This document shows positions 36,625-45,581 of a stretch of DNA of 64,000 nucleotides, piece after piece. The first letter of the stretch is position 1; each line of letters begins with the position of its first letter. This DNA is from Pseudomonas sp. MYb60 (lineage in GTDB: Bacteria; Pseudomonadota; Gammaproteobacteria; Pseudomonadales; Pseudomonadaceae), in contig NZ_PCOZ01000010.1 in NCBI RefSeq assembly GCF_002979555.1, positions 90,720 to 154,719 on the forward strand, read 5' to 3'. Both the position numbers and the translations under genes were made by a program. Below the pieces are notes generated by a model. That model worked only from the letters and a program-made list of their open reading frames with translations. It was not told where the DNA came from and searched no databases.

Positions 36625-37416
36625 TCAGACAAACTCAAAAGTGTCGGCATCCAGATTCGCCGGAAACCGCGTGCGATACGCCGCCAGCTCCGCCGCATCC
36701 AGGCACACTTGAAACACCCCGTCCGCCTCCCCCGCACTCAGCAAGGTTTCACCCTGGAAGTCCAGAACCTGGCTGTCACCGGTGTAGGCAAAGCCTTTGC
36801 CATCTGTACCAACCCGATTCACCGCCGCCACATAGCACAGGTTTTCGATAGCCCGCGCCGGCAGCAGACGGTTCCAATGCAGGCGACGCGCCCCCGGCCA
36901 GTTGGCGGTGTACAGCAGCAGGTCGGTGTCCTGGGCATCGCGACTCCACACCGGGAAGCGCAGGTCGTAGCAAATCAGTGGGCGGATACGCCAGCCTTTC
37001 AACTCGAACTGCACCTGACGCTCGCCAGGTGTGTAGTGGTCATGCTCACCCGCCATGCGAAACAGGTGACGTTTATCGTAGTGCAACACCTCACCATCCG
37101 GCCGCGCCCACAGCAGGCGATTGCGATGGCTGCCGTCGGCGGCCTGGATGATCACACTGCCGGTGATCACCGCGTTGTATTTCGCCGCCTGAGCCTGAAG
37201 CCAGGTGTGGGTCGGGCCGTGTTCGGGTTCGGCCAAGGTGGCCGACTCCATGGAGAACCCGGTGGTGAACATCTCCGGCAGCACGATCAGGTCGGCACCC
37301 CTGGCCTGCTCCAGCAGCCACTCGAAGTGATCCAGATTGGCCTGGCGGTCGTGCCAGGCCAGGGTGGTCTGGACCAAGGCGATGTTCAGATTCGGCAATT
37401 CACTCAGATCACGCAT
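36625..37416 (-). CDS. yafV: Omega-amidase YafV (nitrilase family)
   Basis: A 263-residue nitrilase-superfamily amidase. The catalytic triad is visible: Glu in IVLPEMFTTGFSM, Lys in YDKRHLF and Cys in LICYDLRFPVWSR. It hydrolyses alpha-ketoglutaramate or alpha-keto-acid amides. Its gene overlaps that of the transaminase upstream (ybdL) by 13 nt, matching the known pairing of a glutamine transaminase and omega-amidase: the amidase removes the ketoglutaramate by-product and drives the transamination. The start at 37416 has GGCGGA about 7 nt upstream. Confidence 0.93.
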   Translation of the reverse strand: MRDLSELPNLNIALVQTTLAWHDRQANLDHFEWLLEQARGADLIVLPEMFTTGFSMESATLAEPEHGPTHTWLQAQAAKYNAVITGSVIIQAADGSHRNRLLWARPDGEVLHYDKRHLFRMAGEHDHYTPGERQVQFELKGWRIRPLICYDLRFPVWSRDAQDTDLLLYTANWPGARRLHWNRLLPARAIENLCYVAAVNRVGTDGKGFAYTGDSQVLDFQGETLLSAGEADGVFQVCLDAAELAAYRTRFPANLDADTFEFV

Positions 37417-38552
37417 AGTTTTTCCGCCGCCTGGCGCAGCGTTTCCTCACGTTTGGCAAAGCACAGGCGCACCAGGCGCTGGCCTTGGGGTGGGGTCTGG
37501 TAGAACACCGAGACCGGAATCGTCGCCACACCGTGCTCGCGGGTCATCCACAGGGACATGGCGACGTCATCCAGGTCCGGGCGGATCTGTGAGTAATCCA
37601 CCAGTTGGAAGTAGGTGCCGCTCACGCGGGTGAAGCTGAAACGTGACGGTGCCAACAGATCGCAGAACAGGTCACGCTTGGCCTGGTAGAACGCCGGCAG
37701 TTCCTCGACGTGCTCCGGATGCTCAGCCATGAAGTCGGCCAGCGCGTATTGCAGCGGTGTCACACCGCAGAAATTGACGTACTGGTGCACCTTGCGCAGT
37801 TCGGCGGTGAGGGCCGGTGGCGCGACGACATAGCCGGTTTTCCAGCCGGTGACGTGGTAGGTCTTGCCGAAGGAGCTGACTACGAAGGCGCGTTGATAGA
37901 GCTCTTCGTGGGCCAATACGCTCACGTGGGGCACGCCGTCGAAGACAAGGTGCTCATAGACTTCATCGCTGACCAAGTAGACATCGCGGTCGCGGATCAA
38001 CTCGGCCAATTGGTCCAGCTCGGTGCGGCTGATCAAGGCACCTGTGGGGTTGTGCGGGGTATTGAGAATGATCATGCGCGTGCGCGGTGACAGCGCCGCC
38101 TTGATCTTCTCGAAGTCGAGGGCAAAGCCGTTCAGGCTCAGTTGCACATGTACACAACGACCGCCGGCCAGCTCCACCGAGGGCTCATAGCTGTCGTAGC
38201 AGGGATCGAACACGATGACTTCATCGCCACTGCGGATCACCGCCTGGATCGCGCAAAAGATCGCCTCGGTGGCGCCAGGGGTGATGGTCACTTCACTGTC
38301 GGCATTGACGGTCGCGCCGTAACTGCGGGCGATCTTGGCGGCCACCTGCTGCCGCAGCACCGGCAGGCCGGTCATAGGCGCATATTGGTTGTGACCGAGG
38401 GCGATGTGCTTGCCCACCGCGTCGAGCAAAGCCTGGGGGCCATTGAAGTCCGGGAAACCCTGGGACAGGTTGAGCGCGCCGGTTTCGGCAGCAAGTTGCG
38501 ACATGGTGGTGAAAATGGTCGTGCCGACATTCGGCAGCTTACTGGTGATCAT
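37404..38552 (-). CDS. ybdL: Methionine aminotransferase YbdL (PLP-dependent)
   Basis: A 382-residue class I aminotransferase. It has the N-terminus TTIFTTMSQLAAETGALNLSQGFPDF and the HNQYAPMTGLPVLRQQVA signature of the methionine/glutamine transaminase branch. The PLP lysine is in SSFGKTYHVTGWK. It transfers the amino group of glutamine to 2-keto-4-methylthiobutyrate in methionine salvage, a substrate inferred from the family. The start MITSKLPNVG at 38552 fits better than 38579. The gene overlaps yafV, so the two enzymes of the pathway are coupled. Confidence 0.93.
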   Translation of the reverse strand: MITSKLPNVGTTIFTTMSQLAAETGALNLSQGFPDFNGPQALLDAVGKHIALGHNQYAPMTGLPVLRQQVAAKIARSYGATVNADSEVTITPGATEAIFCAIQAVIRSGDEVIVFDPCYDSYEPSVELAGGRCVHVQLSLNGFALDFEKIKAALSPRTRMIILNTPHNPTGALISRTELDQLAELIRDRDVYLVSDEVYEHLVFDGVPHVSVLAHEELYQRAFVVSSFGKTYHVTGWKTGYVVAPPALTAELRKVHQYVNFCGVTPLQYALADFMAEHPEHVEELPAFYQAKRDLFCDLLAPSRFSFTRVSGTYFQLVDYSQIRPDLDDVAMSLWMTREHGVATIPVSVFYQTPPQGQRLVRLCFAKREETLRQAAEKLCVI

Positions 38553-38624
38553 CGAAAGGCCCCTGCAGGTGAGCCCCAAGTTTTAAGCTGCCAACTGCAC
38601 CGGGTCAAGGCACAAACCACCGCG

Positions 38625-38651
38625 CACAAAAAAGGGCTCCATAGGAGCCCT
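38625..38651 (-). terminator. der terminator
   Basis: AGGGCTCC-ata-GGAGCCCT forms an 8-bp perfect stem and, on the minus strand, runs into TTTTTTG. It lies 23 nt downstream of the der stop codon. Confidence 0.85.
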
Positions 38652-38673
38652 CTCTCACAACGTGAAGCAGCGG

Positions 38674-40143
38674 TTATTTCTTGTCACGGCGCTTCTTGTC
38701 GGCCTTCTTGTGGTGAGTCATCAAACGACGCTTCTTGTTCACCTGACGGTCAGTCAGCGTGTTCTTGTTGCCTTCGTATGGGTTCTCGCCACCCTTGAAC
38801 TCGATACGGATCGGCGTACCGACCAGCTTCAAGACACGGCGGTAAGTGTTTTCCAGGTAACGCACGTAGGACTTCGGCACCTTCTCGATCTGGTTACCGT
38901 GGATCACGATAATCGGCGGGTTGGCACCACCCAAGTGAGCATAACGCAGCTTGATCCGGCGGTTGTTGACCATCGGCGGTGCGTGCTCGCCAACGGCGTC
39001 TTCCAGGATCTGGGTGAGACGGTTGGTCGGCCAGCGGGTGACCGCGGACTTGAACGAGTTCTGTACGGAGGCGTAGAGGTTGCCCACGCCGGTGCCGTGC
39101 AGTGCCGAGATGAAGTGGATGTCGGCGAACTCAACGAAGAACAGGCGACGCTGCAGCTCGATCTTGACGAAATCGCGCTCGCTCGGCGTCATGCCGTCCC
39201 ACTTGTTGATCGCGATCACCAGTGCCCGACCGGCTTCCAGAGCAAAGCCCAGCAAGTTGAGGTCGTGGTCCACCACGCCTTCGCGGGCGTCCATCACGAA
39301 GATCACCACGTTGGCGTCTTTGATCGCCTGCAGGGTTTTCACCACGGAGAACTTTTCAACTTCTTCGTGGATCTTGCCGCGCTTGCGCACACCGGCGGTG
39401 TCGATCAGCGTGTACTTTTCCTCGTTGCGTTCGAACGGGATGTAGATGCTGTCGCGGGTGGTGCCGGGTTGGTCGTAGACGATGACGCGGTCTTCACCGA
39501 GCATGCGATTGACCAGCGTCGACTTGCCAACGTTCGGGCGGCCGATGATGGCGATCTTGATACCGTCTTTTTCGCTCGGGCCAGGAATGCGCTTGGCTTC
39601 CTCACCTTCGGCGACGATTTCTTCTTCGCCCTCTTCTTCTTCGGCGTCATCCTTCGGGAAATCGCGCAGGGCGATTTCCAGCATTTGGGTGATACCGCGA
39701 CCGTGAGCACCGGCGACCGGGATCGCGTCGCCCAGGCCCATCGGGCTGAATTCGGCACGGGCCGCTTCAGGATCGATGTTGTCGATCTTGTTCGCGACCA
39801 GATAGGAACGTTTGTTGCGCTTGCGCAGGTGCTCGCCAATCATTTGGTCAGCAGCGGTGTAGCCCGCACGGGCGTCCACCAGGAACAACACGACATCGGC
39901 TTCCTCAATGGCCAGCAGCGACTGCTCGGCCATTTTTTCGTCCATGCCATGCTCGTCACCGGAGATACCACCGGTGTCGACAATAATGTAGGAGCGCCCT
40001 TGCCACTTTGCCTCACCGTATTGGCGATCACGGGTCAGACCGGACAAGTCGCCGACGATGGCGTCGCGAGTCCTGGTCAGGCGGTTGAACAAGGTGGACT
40101 TGCCGACGTTAGGTCGGCCCACCAGGGCAATTACGGGAACCAT
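38674..40143 (-). CDS. der: Ribosome biogenesis GTPase Der
   Basis: A 489-residue protein with two tandem GTPase domains (each with GRPNVGKSTL; about 1-165 and 195-370) and a C-terminal KH-like domain. It binds and matures the 50S ribosomal subunit. An acidic linker (DAEEEEGEEEIVAEGEEA) joins the two G domains. The C-terminus is basic (KKRRLMTHHKKADKKRRDKK). The start MVPVIALVG at 40143 is the family start. It is the last gene of the rlmN-to-der operon. Confidence 0.98.
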   Translation of the reverse strand: MVPVIALVGRPNVGKSTLFNRLTRTRDAIVGDLSGLTRDRQYGEAKWQGRSYIIVDTGGISGDEHGMDEKMAEQSLLAIEEADVVLFLVDARAGYTAADQMIGEHLRKRNKRSYLVANKIDNIDPEAARAEFSPMGLGDAIPVAGAHGRGITQMLEIALRDFPKDDAEEEEGEEEIVAEGEEAKRIPGPSEKDGIKIAIIGRPNVGKSTLVNRMLGEDRVIVYDQPGTTRDSIYIPFERNEEKYTLIDTAGVRKRGKIHEEVEKFSVVKTLQAIKDANVVIFVMDAREGVVDHDLNLLGFALEAGRALVIAINKWDGMTPSERDFVKIELQRRLFFVEFADIHFISALHGTGVGNLYASVQNSFKSAVTRWPTNRLTQILEDAVGEHAPPMVNNRRIKLRYAHLGGANPPIIVIHGNQIEKVPKSYVRYLENTYRRVLKLVGTPIRIEFKGGENPYEGNKNTLTDRQVNKKRRLMTHHKKADKKRRDKK

Positions 40144-40208
40144 GCGGCTCTCCACTTCGTTATTTCAGAAAATACAAAAGCCGCTGCAGGGCAGCGGCTG
40201 GTGCTCGA

Positions 40209-40309
40209 CTGTAGGAGTGAGCTTGCTCGCGAAAAACGCAAAGGCACCGCGATTATTCAGACAGCACGCGTTATCGTTAACGATTTTCGCGAGCAAGCTC
40301 GCTCCTACA
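40209..40309. repeat. REPIN between der and bamB
   Basis: TGTAGGAGTGAGCTTGCTCGCGAAAA faces TTTTCGCGAGCAAGCTCGCTCCTACA. The spacer includes GCACGCGTTATCGTTAACG, close to that of 30512-30613 (CCGCGTTATCGTTGACG). The two elements are therefore copies of one mobile REPIN, not only of its arms. Confidence 0.85.
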
Positions 40310-40347
40310 GGTGAAGCTGCTTGAAGGTTACGCCACAAGCATAGTTC

Positions 40348-41499
40348 TTACTTGACGGTAAGGGCTTCCAGCTTGCCGCTGTTGCCATACACATAAAGCA
40401 TGTTACCCACGACCAGCGGACGGGCACGCAGGCCGTCGCTGTCGATTCGTTCACGACCAACAAAACGACCGTCCACCTGGCTCAGCAGGTGCAGGTAGCC
40501 TTCGAAGTCGCCGACGGCCACGTAGCTGGAGAACACTTCCGGTGCCGACAACTGGCGGCGAGCCAGGGAGTCGTTGGTCCACAGCGCGGTAGTGGAACGC
40601 TCGTCGACACTTTCAACGGTGCCGGACGCCAGGCTTACGTAGACGCTGCCAAACCCTTGGGCGACACCGGCGTAGCTGGAAGCATCACGCTGCCAGTTCA
40701 CACGGCCGCTCTGCAGGTCCAGTGCCGCAACACGGCCCTGGTAAGTAGCGACGTAGAGGGTTTCACCGGACAGCAACAGGCCGCCGTCGATGTCCACGAC
40801 GCGATCCAGTTCGGAACGACCTTGCGGGATAGCCACGCGGGTCTCCCACGCCGGCACACCGTTCTGGGTGTCGAGGGCGACTACTTTACCGGTCGACAGG
40901 CCTGCAACCGCCAGGTTATTGGTCACAATCGGACCACTGGTACCGCGCAGGGTCAACACCGCTGGTGTGCTGTCGTACAACCAACGCTGTTCGCCAGTGC
41001 TGGCGTCGAGGCCGATCACACGGTCGTCCTGGGTTTGCACCACGACGATATCGCCGTTGGTGGCAGGCGGTGCAAGGACTTCACTGGTCACGCGAGCGCG
41101 CCATTTCTCTTCACCGGTGCTGGAATCCAGCGCCACGACTTCGCCCTTGAGCGTGCCGAGCATGACCATGCCGTAACCCACGCCTACCGCGCCGGACACA
41201 GGCAAATCGAGATCCTTGGACCACTTCACGTCGCCGTTCATGCGGTCCATGGAGGTCACGACGCCGGTCACGTCGGCGGCCACAATGTTGTCACCGTCGA
41301 TAGCCGGCACCAGCATGTTGTAGGTGTCACCCTGACCGTCACCGATCGAGCGGCTCCACTGCTTTTGCAGGACCACTTCTTCCTTGAAGCTGGTCAGCTC
41401 CGCAGGCGGCAGTTCTTTCTTGCTGTTGCTGCTGCAACCCGCGGCCAGAACGGCCAGAGCCAGCAATGCTGCATGTTTCCAACGGATCACGTCACGCAT
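40348..41499 (-). CDS. bamB: Outer-membrane protein assembly lipoprotein BamB
   Basis: A 383-residue lipoprotein with lipobox LAVLAAGC. It contains a repeated eight-bladed PQQ-type beta-propeller (GDVKWSKDL, GEEKWRARV, GEQRWLYDS, GVPAWETRV, GRVNWQRDA). As part of the BAM complex it helps fold outer-membrane barrels. The start MRDVIRWKHAALL at 41499 overlaps the upstream yfgM gene by 8 nt; the frame extends to 41589 without a signal at the terminus. Confidence 0.96.
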   Translation of the reverse strand: MRDVIRWKHAALLALAVLAAGCSSNSKKELPPAELTSFKEEVVLQKQWSRSIGDGQGDTYNMLVPAIDGDNIVAADVTGVVTSMDRMNGDVKWSKDLDLPVSGAVGVGYGMVMLGTLKGEVVALDSSTGEEKWRARVTSEVLAPPATNGDIVVVQTQDDRVIGLDASTGEQRWLYDSTPAVLTLRGTSGPIVTNNLAVAGLSTGKVVALDTQNGVPAWETRVAIPQGRSELDRVVDIDGGLLLSGETLYVATYQGRVAALDLQSGRVNWQRDASSYAGVAQGFGSVYVSLASGTVESVDERSTTALWTNDSLARRQLSAPEVFSSYVAVGDFEGYLHLLSQVDGRFVGRERIDSDGLRARPLVVGNMLYVYGNSGKLEALTVK

Positions 41500-42133
41500 C
41501 CCCTTTGGCCAAGTCGTCCAGCTTGATTTGTAAGCCACCGACCGCTGCTTCATCAGACAGCGCAGCCTTGGCTTTTTGGTACGCAGCATTGGCTTCGTCG
41601 GTACGACCCAATTGGACCAACAGGTCGCCCTTGAGCTCTTCGCGAGTGGCTACAAATGCCTTGTCAGCATCGCCGTCGAGCAGTTTGAGTGCGTCGTCAG
41701 CCTTGTTTTGTGCCGCCAGTACCTGAGCCAGGCGCTGACGTGCGATTTCACCCAGAGTCGGGTTGGTCGGCTTGTCGGCAATGGCCTTCAGTTCGGTGGC
41801 GGCGTCATCCAGCTTGCCGGTGTCGACCGCGACTTTCGCGACGAACAGGCTGCCGTATTGGGCGTAGGTGGTACCGCCGAATTCGTTTTTCAGCTTGCTG
41901 GCCAGGTCTGCAACCCGCGCAGGGTCGGGCTTGCCGTCCGGCGTCAGCGTGGTTTCCAGCAATTGCTGATAGAGCACCGAGGCGCCTTGGGACTGGTTGG
42001 CCTGGTACTTGGTCCATGCTTGCCAGCCGAACACCACCACTAAAGCCAGCAGGCCGCCAGTGACCAGGGGCTTGCCGTTACGCTGCCACCAGTCCTTGAA
42101 CTCGGCCAGTTGCTCATCATCAGTACTCGACAC
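41492..42133 (-). CDS. YfgM-like TPR protein, SecYEG ancillary subunit
   Basis: A 213-residue membrane-anchored protein. MSSTDDEQLAEFKDWWQRNGKPL is followed by one transmembrane segment (about 25-45) and periplasmic TPR-like helices. The family associates with the Sec translocon and periplasmic chaperones. Neighbours hisS and bamB are the standard context. Confidence 0.92.
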   Translation of the reverse strand: MSSTDDEQLAEFKDWWQRNGKPLVTGGLLALVVVFGWQAWTKYQANQSQGASVLYQQLLETTLTPDGKPDPARVADLASKLKNEFGGTTYAQYGSLFVAKVAVDTGKLDDAATELKAIADKPTNPTLGEIARQRLAQVLAAQNKADDALKLLDGDADKAFVATREELKGDLLVQLGRTDEANAAYQKAKAALSDEAAVGGLQIKLDDLAKGDA

Positions 42134-42174
42134 CCCAATACTCCTTAATCGCTAAATTCGGCTGTTCGACAGCT

Positions 42175-43464
42175 TCAACCCTGCACGGCGCAGGTGGCCA
42201 AGTGCGCAGCGAGCGCATCAAAGGCAATGTTCTGTTGCTCGCCCTGGCCACGCAGGGGTTTGAAACCTATCACTTGCTGGGCCAGTTCGTCATCGCCGAG
42301 GATCAGTGCATACAGTGCACCGCTCTTGTCAGCCTTCTTGAACTGGCTCTTGAAACTGCCGGCGCCGGCATTGACCTGCAGGCGCAGGTTCGGCAGCTGG
42401 TCGCGGACCTTTTCGCTCAAGGCCAGGGCGGCCAGTTCGGCAGCCTCGCCGAAGGCGCAAAGGTACACATCCACCTGACGGGAGATTTCTTCCGGCACCT
42501 TCTCCAGGGTTTCCAACAGCAGGATCAGCCGCTCGATGCCCATGGCAAAGCCCACGCCGGTAGTCGGCTTGCCGCCCATTTGCTCGACCAGGCCGTCGTA
42601 GCGGCCACCGGCACACACGGTGCCCTGAGCGCCGAGTTTGTCGGTGACCCACTCGAACACGGTCTTGCTGTAGTAATCCAGGCCGCGCACCAGTTTGGTG
42701 TTGATCACAAATGGAATACCGGCCGCTTCCAGTCGAGCCTTGAGGCCCTCGAAGTGGATGCGCGACTCGTCGTCCAGGTAGTCGGCCATTTTCGGCGCGT
42801 CGACCAGCACGGCCTGGGTATCGGCGTTCTTGGTATCAAGGACGCGCAGCGGGTTGGTCTTCAGACGGCGCTGGCTGTCTTCGTCCAATTTGTCCAGGTG
42901 GGCAGACAGGTACTCGACCAGAGCCACTTTATAGCGGCCACGGGACTCGCTGGTGCCCAGGCTGTTGAGCTCAAGCTTGACCGCGTCGCGGATGCCCAAC
43001 AGGCCCCATAGGCGCCAGGTCAGCACGATCAGCTCGGCGTCGATGTCCGGACCGTCGATGTTGAACACTTCCAGGCCGATCTGGTGGAACTGGCGATAAC
43101 GGCCTTTCTGCGGACGCTCGTGGCGGAACATCGGGCCGATGTACCACAATTTCTGCGGCTGGCCAGCACCCGTGAGGCCATGCTCGAGCACGGCGCGTAC
43201 GCACGCGGCAGTGCCTTCCGGACGCAGGGTCAGGGAGTCGCCGTTGCGGTCTTCAAAGGTGTACATCTCTTTTTCGACGATGTCGGTCACTTCACCGATG
43301 GAACGCTTGAACAGCTCGGTGAATTCCACGATCGGCATGCGGATCTGCTTGTAACCGTAGTTATCCAGCAGGCGCGCGACCGTGTTTTCGAAGTAGCGCC
43401 ACAGTGGCGTCTGCTCCGGCAGGATGTCGTTCATGCCACGAATGGCTTGCAGAGACTTGCTCAC
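42175..43464 (-). CDS. hisS: Histidyl-tRNA synthetase
   Basis: A 429-residue class II synthetase. It shows motif 2 (PLWYIGPMFRHERPQKGRYRQFHQIG), the HisA signature LVRGLDYYSKTVFE and motif 3 (GVGFAMGIERLILLL), with a C-terminal anticodon-binding domain. It charges tRNA-His in the cytoplasm and lies 21 bp after ispG in a long operon. Confidence 0.98.
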   Translation of the reverse strand: MSKSLQAIRGMNDILPEQTPLWRYFENTVARLLDNYGYKQIRMPIVEFTELFKRSIGEVTDIVEKEMYTFEDRNGDSLTLRPEGTAACVRAVLEHGLTGAGQPQKLWYIGPMFRHERPQKGRYRQFHQIGLEVFNIDGPDIDAELIVLTWRLWGLLGIRDAVKLELNSLGTSESRGRYKVALVEYLSAHLDKLDEDSQRRLKTNPLRVLDTKNADTQAVLVDAPKMADYLDDESRIHFEGLKARLEAAGIPFVINTKLVRGLDYYSKTVFEWVTDKLGAQGTVCAGGRYDGLVEQMGGKPTTGVGFAMGIERLILLLETLEKVPEEISRQVDVYLCAFGEAAELAALALSEKVRDQLPNLRLQVNAGAGSFKSQFKKADKSGALYALILGDDELAQQVIGFKPLRGQGEQQNIAFDALAAHLATCAVQG

Positions 43465-43485
43465 ATCAAATCCTTAAATTCGTTC

Positions 43486-44595
43486 TTAGCCGCGCGCGAT
43501 GAGCGCTGCGTCAGCCGCGACCTTCTCGGCCGCTTTCTCGCGGATCAGCTTTTCAAGCTCGTCCACCAGATTGTCATTCGTCAATTTCTGCGACGGCTTG
43601 CCGTCGATGTAGATCAGGTTCGGTGTACCGCCGGTCAGGCCCACATGGGCTTCCTTGGCTTCGCCCGGCCCGTTGACCACGCAACCGATGACCGCGACAT
43701 CCAGCGGCACCAGCAGGTCTTCAAGGCGCAGTTCAAGGTCGTTCATGGTTTTCACCACGTCGAAGTTCTGCCGCGAGCAGCTCGGGCAGGCAATGAAGTT
43801 GATGCCACGGGAGCGCAGACGCAGGGATTTGAGAATGTCGTAACCGACTTTCACTTCTTCCACAGGGTCTGCCGCCAGGGAGATGCGGATAGTATCGCCA
43901 ATCCCTTCGGCGAGCAGCATACCGAGACCCACCGCAGATTTCACTGTGCCTGAGCGTAAACCGCCGGCTTCAGTGATACCCAGGTGCAGCGGCTGCACGA
44001 TTTCCTTGGCCAGCAGGCGGTAGGCTTCCACCGCCATGAACACGTCCGAAGCCTTTACGCTGACCTTGAAGTCCTGGAAATTCAGGCGTTCGAGGTGTTC
44101 AACGTGGCGCAGCGCCGACTCGACCAGCGCCGCCGGGGTAGGCTCGCCGTATTTTTTCTGCAGGTCTTTTTCCAGCGAGCCGGCGTTGACGCCGATGCGG
44201 ATTGGAATGCCACGGTCGCGAGCCGCATCAACCACCGCACGCACACGGTCTTCACGACCGATGTTGCCCGGGTTGATACGCAGGCAGTCCACACCCAGTT
44301 CGGCGACGCGCAGGGCGATCTTGTAGTCGAAATGAATGTCGGCCACCAAGGGCACCTTGACCAGCTGCTTGATGCGGCCAAACGCTTCGGCAGCGTCCAT
44401 ATCCGGCACCGAGACGCGCACGATATCCACGCCGGCCGCTTCCAGACGATTGATCTGGGCAACGGTGGCGGCCACATCATTGGTGTCGCTGTTGGTCATG
44501 CTCTGTACCGCGATGGGGGCATCGCCGCCCACCGGTACGGAGCCGACCCAGATCTTGCGCGATACGCGACGTTTGATTGGAGATTCGCCGTGCAT
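43486..44595 (-). CDS. ispG: 4-hydroxy-3-methylbut-2-enyl diphosphate synthase
   Basis: A 369-residue 4Fe-4S enzyme of the MEP isoprenoid pathway that reduces MEcPP to HMBPP. It has a TIM-barrel N-terminus and the cluster ligands CPSC plus GCVVNGPGEAKEA in the C-terminal domain. It opens MHGESPIKRRVSRKIWVGSVPVG and begins 2 nt after rodZ. Confidence 0.98.
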   Translation of the reverse strand: MHGESPIKRRVSRKIWVGSVPVGGDAPIAVQSMTNSDTNDVAATVAQINRLEAAGVDIVRVSVPDMDAAEAFGRIKQLVKVPLVADIHFDYKIALRVAELGVDCLRINPGNIGREDRVRAVVDAARDRGIPIRIGVNAGSLEKDLQKKYGEPTPAALVESALRHVEHLERLNFQDFKVSVKASDVFMAVEAYRLLAKEIVQPLHLGITEAGGLRSGTVKSAVGLGMLLAEGIGDTIRISLAADPVEEVKVGYDILKSLRLRSRGINFIACPSCSRQNFDVVKTMNDLELRLEDLLVPLDVAVIGCVVNGPGEAKEAHVGLTGGTPNLIYIDGKPSQKLTNDNLVDELEKLIREKAAEKVAADAALIARG

Positions 44596-44597
44596 GA

Positions 44598-45581
44598 CTA
44601 TTGTCCCAACTTCAGGCGAGCGGTCTCGCCACTGGTGAACGGCGCCACGTCTACAGGCTGGCCGTTGTAGGCCACTTGCGCGCCACGGGCGAAGCCCAGA
44701 CGCAGCGTCAAAGGAGGTTTGCCGCCCTGGTCGAGCGTATCTCCCTTACGCTTCAGACCACTGAACAGCACTTTGCCGTTGCCATCGGTAACCTGCGTCC
44801 AGCAGTCAGCGATGAAGGTGATTTGCACGCGGCCATCACCGGCGATCAACCCAGGGGTGGTGGGCGCAGAGATCGCAGGAGCGGCCGGGGTTGCGGGAGC
44901 AGGAGCAGCGGGTGCCGGCGCTGCAGGCGTCTGGCCCTGGGTCACAGGCGCGACAGGCGCGGTGGGCACGGCTGCAGTGGCGGTGTTGCCGGGTGCGGTT
45001 TCCGGCACGGGTTGTTCAGTGGCGACCGGCGCTTCAGGCGCAGCCTGGCCCTCGGCAACGGCCTGGTCTTCCGGCTCGTCCAGCGGGTGGATCTGGGTGG
45101 TGCCGTCGGCGCTTTCGACCTCGACGTGCTCCATGGCGTTGCTGGTCAAGTCCTTGTTGCGCTGGGAAGTCTGGTCTTGCCACCAGACAAAGCCGCCGCC
45201 AATCACGGCGATCAGCAGCAACAGGCTGACGATACGCAGGATCGTGTGGGAGACCCGCACCGGCTCTTCGATACGACCCAAGCCATGGACGTTGCTGCCC
45301 TGGGAGTCGGTGCCGGTGAATTGATCGAATTCCTGGACCAGTACGGCCTGGTCGATACCCAGCAACTTGGCGTAGGCACGGATATAGCCCCGGGCGAAGG
45401 TATGCCCGGGCAGCTTGTCAAACGCGCCAGCCTCGAGATTGGCCAGGGATGTGCTGGTCAAATTGAGCTTGAGCGCCACTTCTGCCAGCGACCAACCATT
45501 GCTTTCGCGGGCCTGACGCAAGGTGTCGCCTGGGTTTACGCGATTAGCTGCTACAACTTCCGGGTGCGCCGCTTTCATCAT
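44598..45581 (-). CDS. rodZ: RodZ-like cytoskeletal protein
   Basis: A 327-residue protein. It has an N-terminal HTH_25 domain (GDTLRQARESNGWSLAEVALKLNLT..LE), one membrane segment (ILRIVSLLLLIAVIGGGFVWW, about 112-132), a Pro/Ala-rich periplasmic linker and a C-terminal DUF4115 domain (VQITFIADCWTQVTDGNGK). It links MreB to the membrane in cell-shape control. The start is ATG at 45581 or 45578; either overlaps the pilF stop. Confidence 0.95.
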   Translation of the reverse strand: MMKAAHPEVVAANRVNPGDTLRQARESNGWSLAEVALKLNLTSTSLANLEAGAFDKLPGHTFARGYIRAYAKLLGIDQAVLVQEFDQFTGTDSQGSNVHGLGRIEEPVRVSHTILRIVSLLLLIAVIGGGFVWWQDQTSQRNKDLTSNAMEHVEVESADGTTQIHPLDEPEDQAVAEGQAAPEAPVATEQPVPETAPGNTATAAVPTAPVAPVTQGQTPAAPAPAAPAPATPAAPAISAPTTPGLIAGDGRVQITFIADCWTQVTDGNGKVLFSGLKRKGDTLDQGGKPPLTLRLGFARGAQVAYNGQPVDVAPFTSGETARLKLGQ

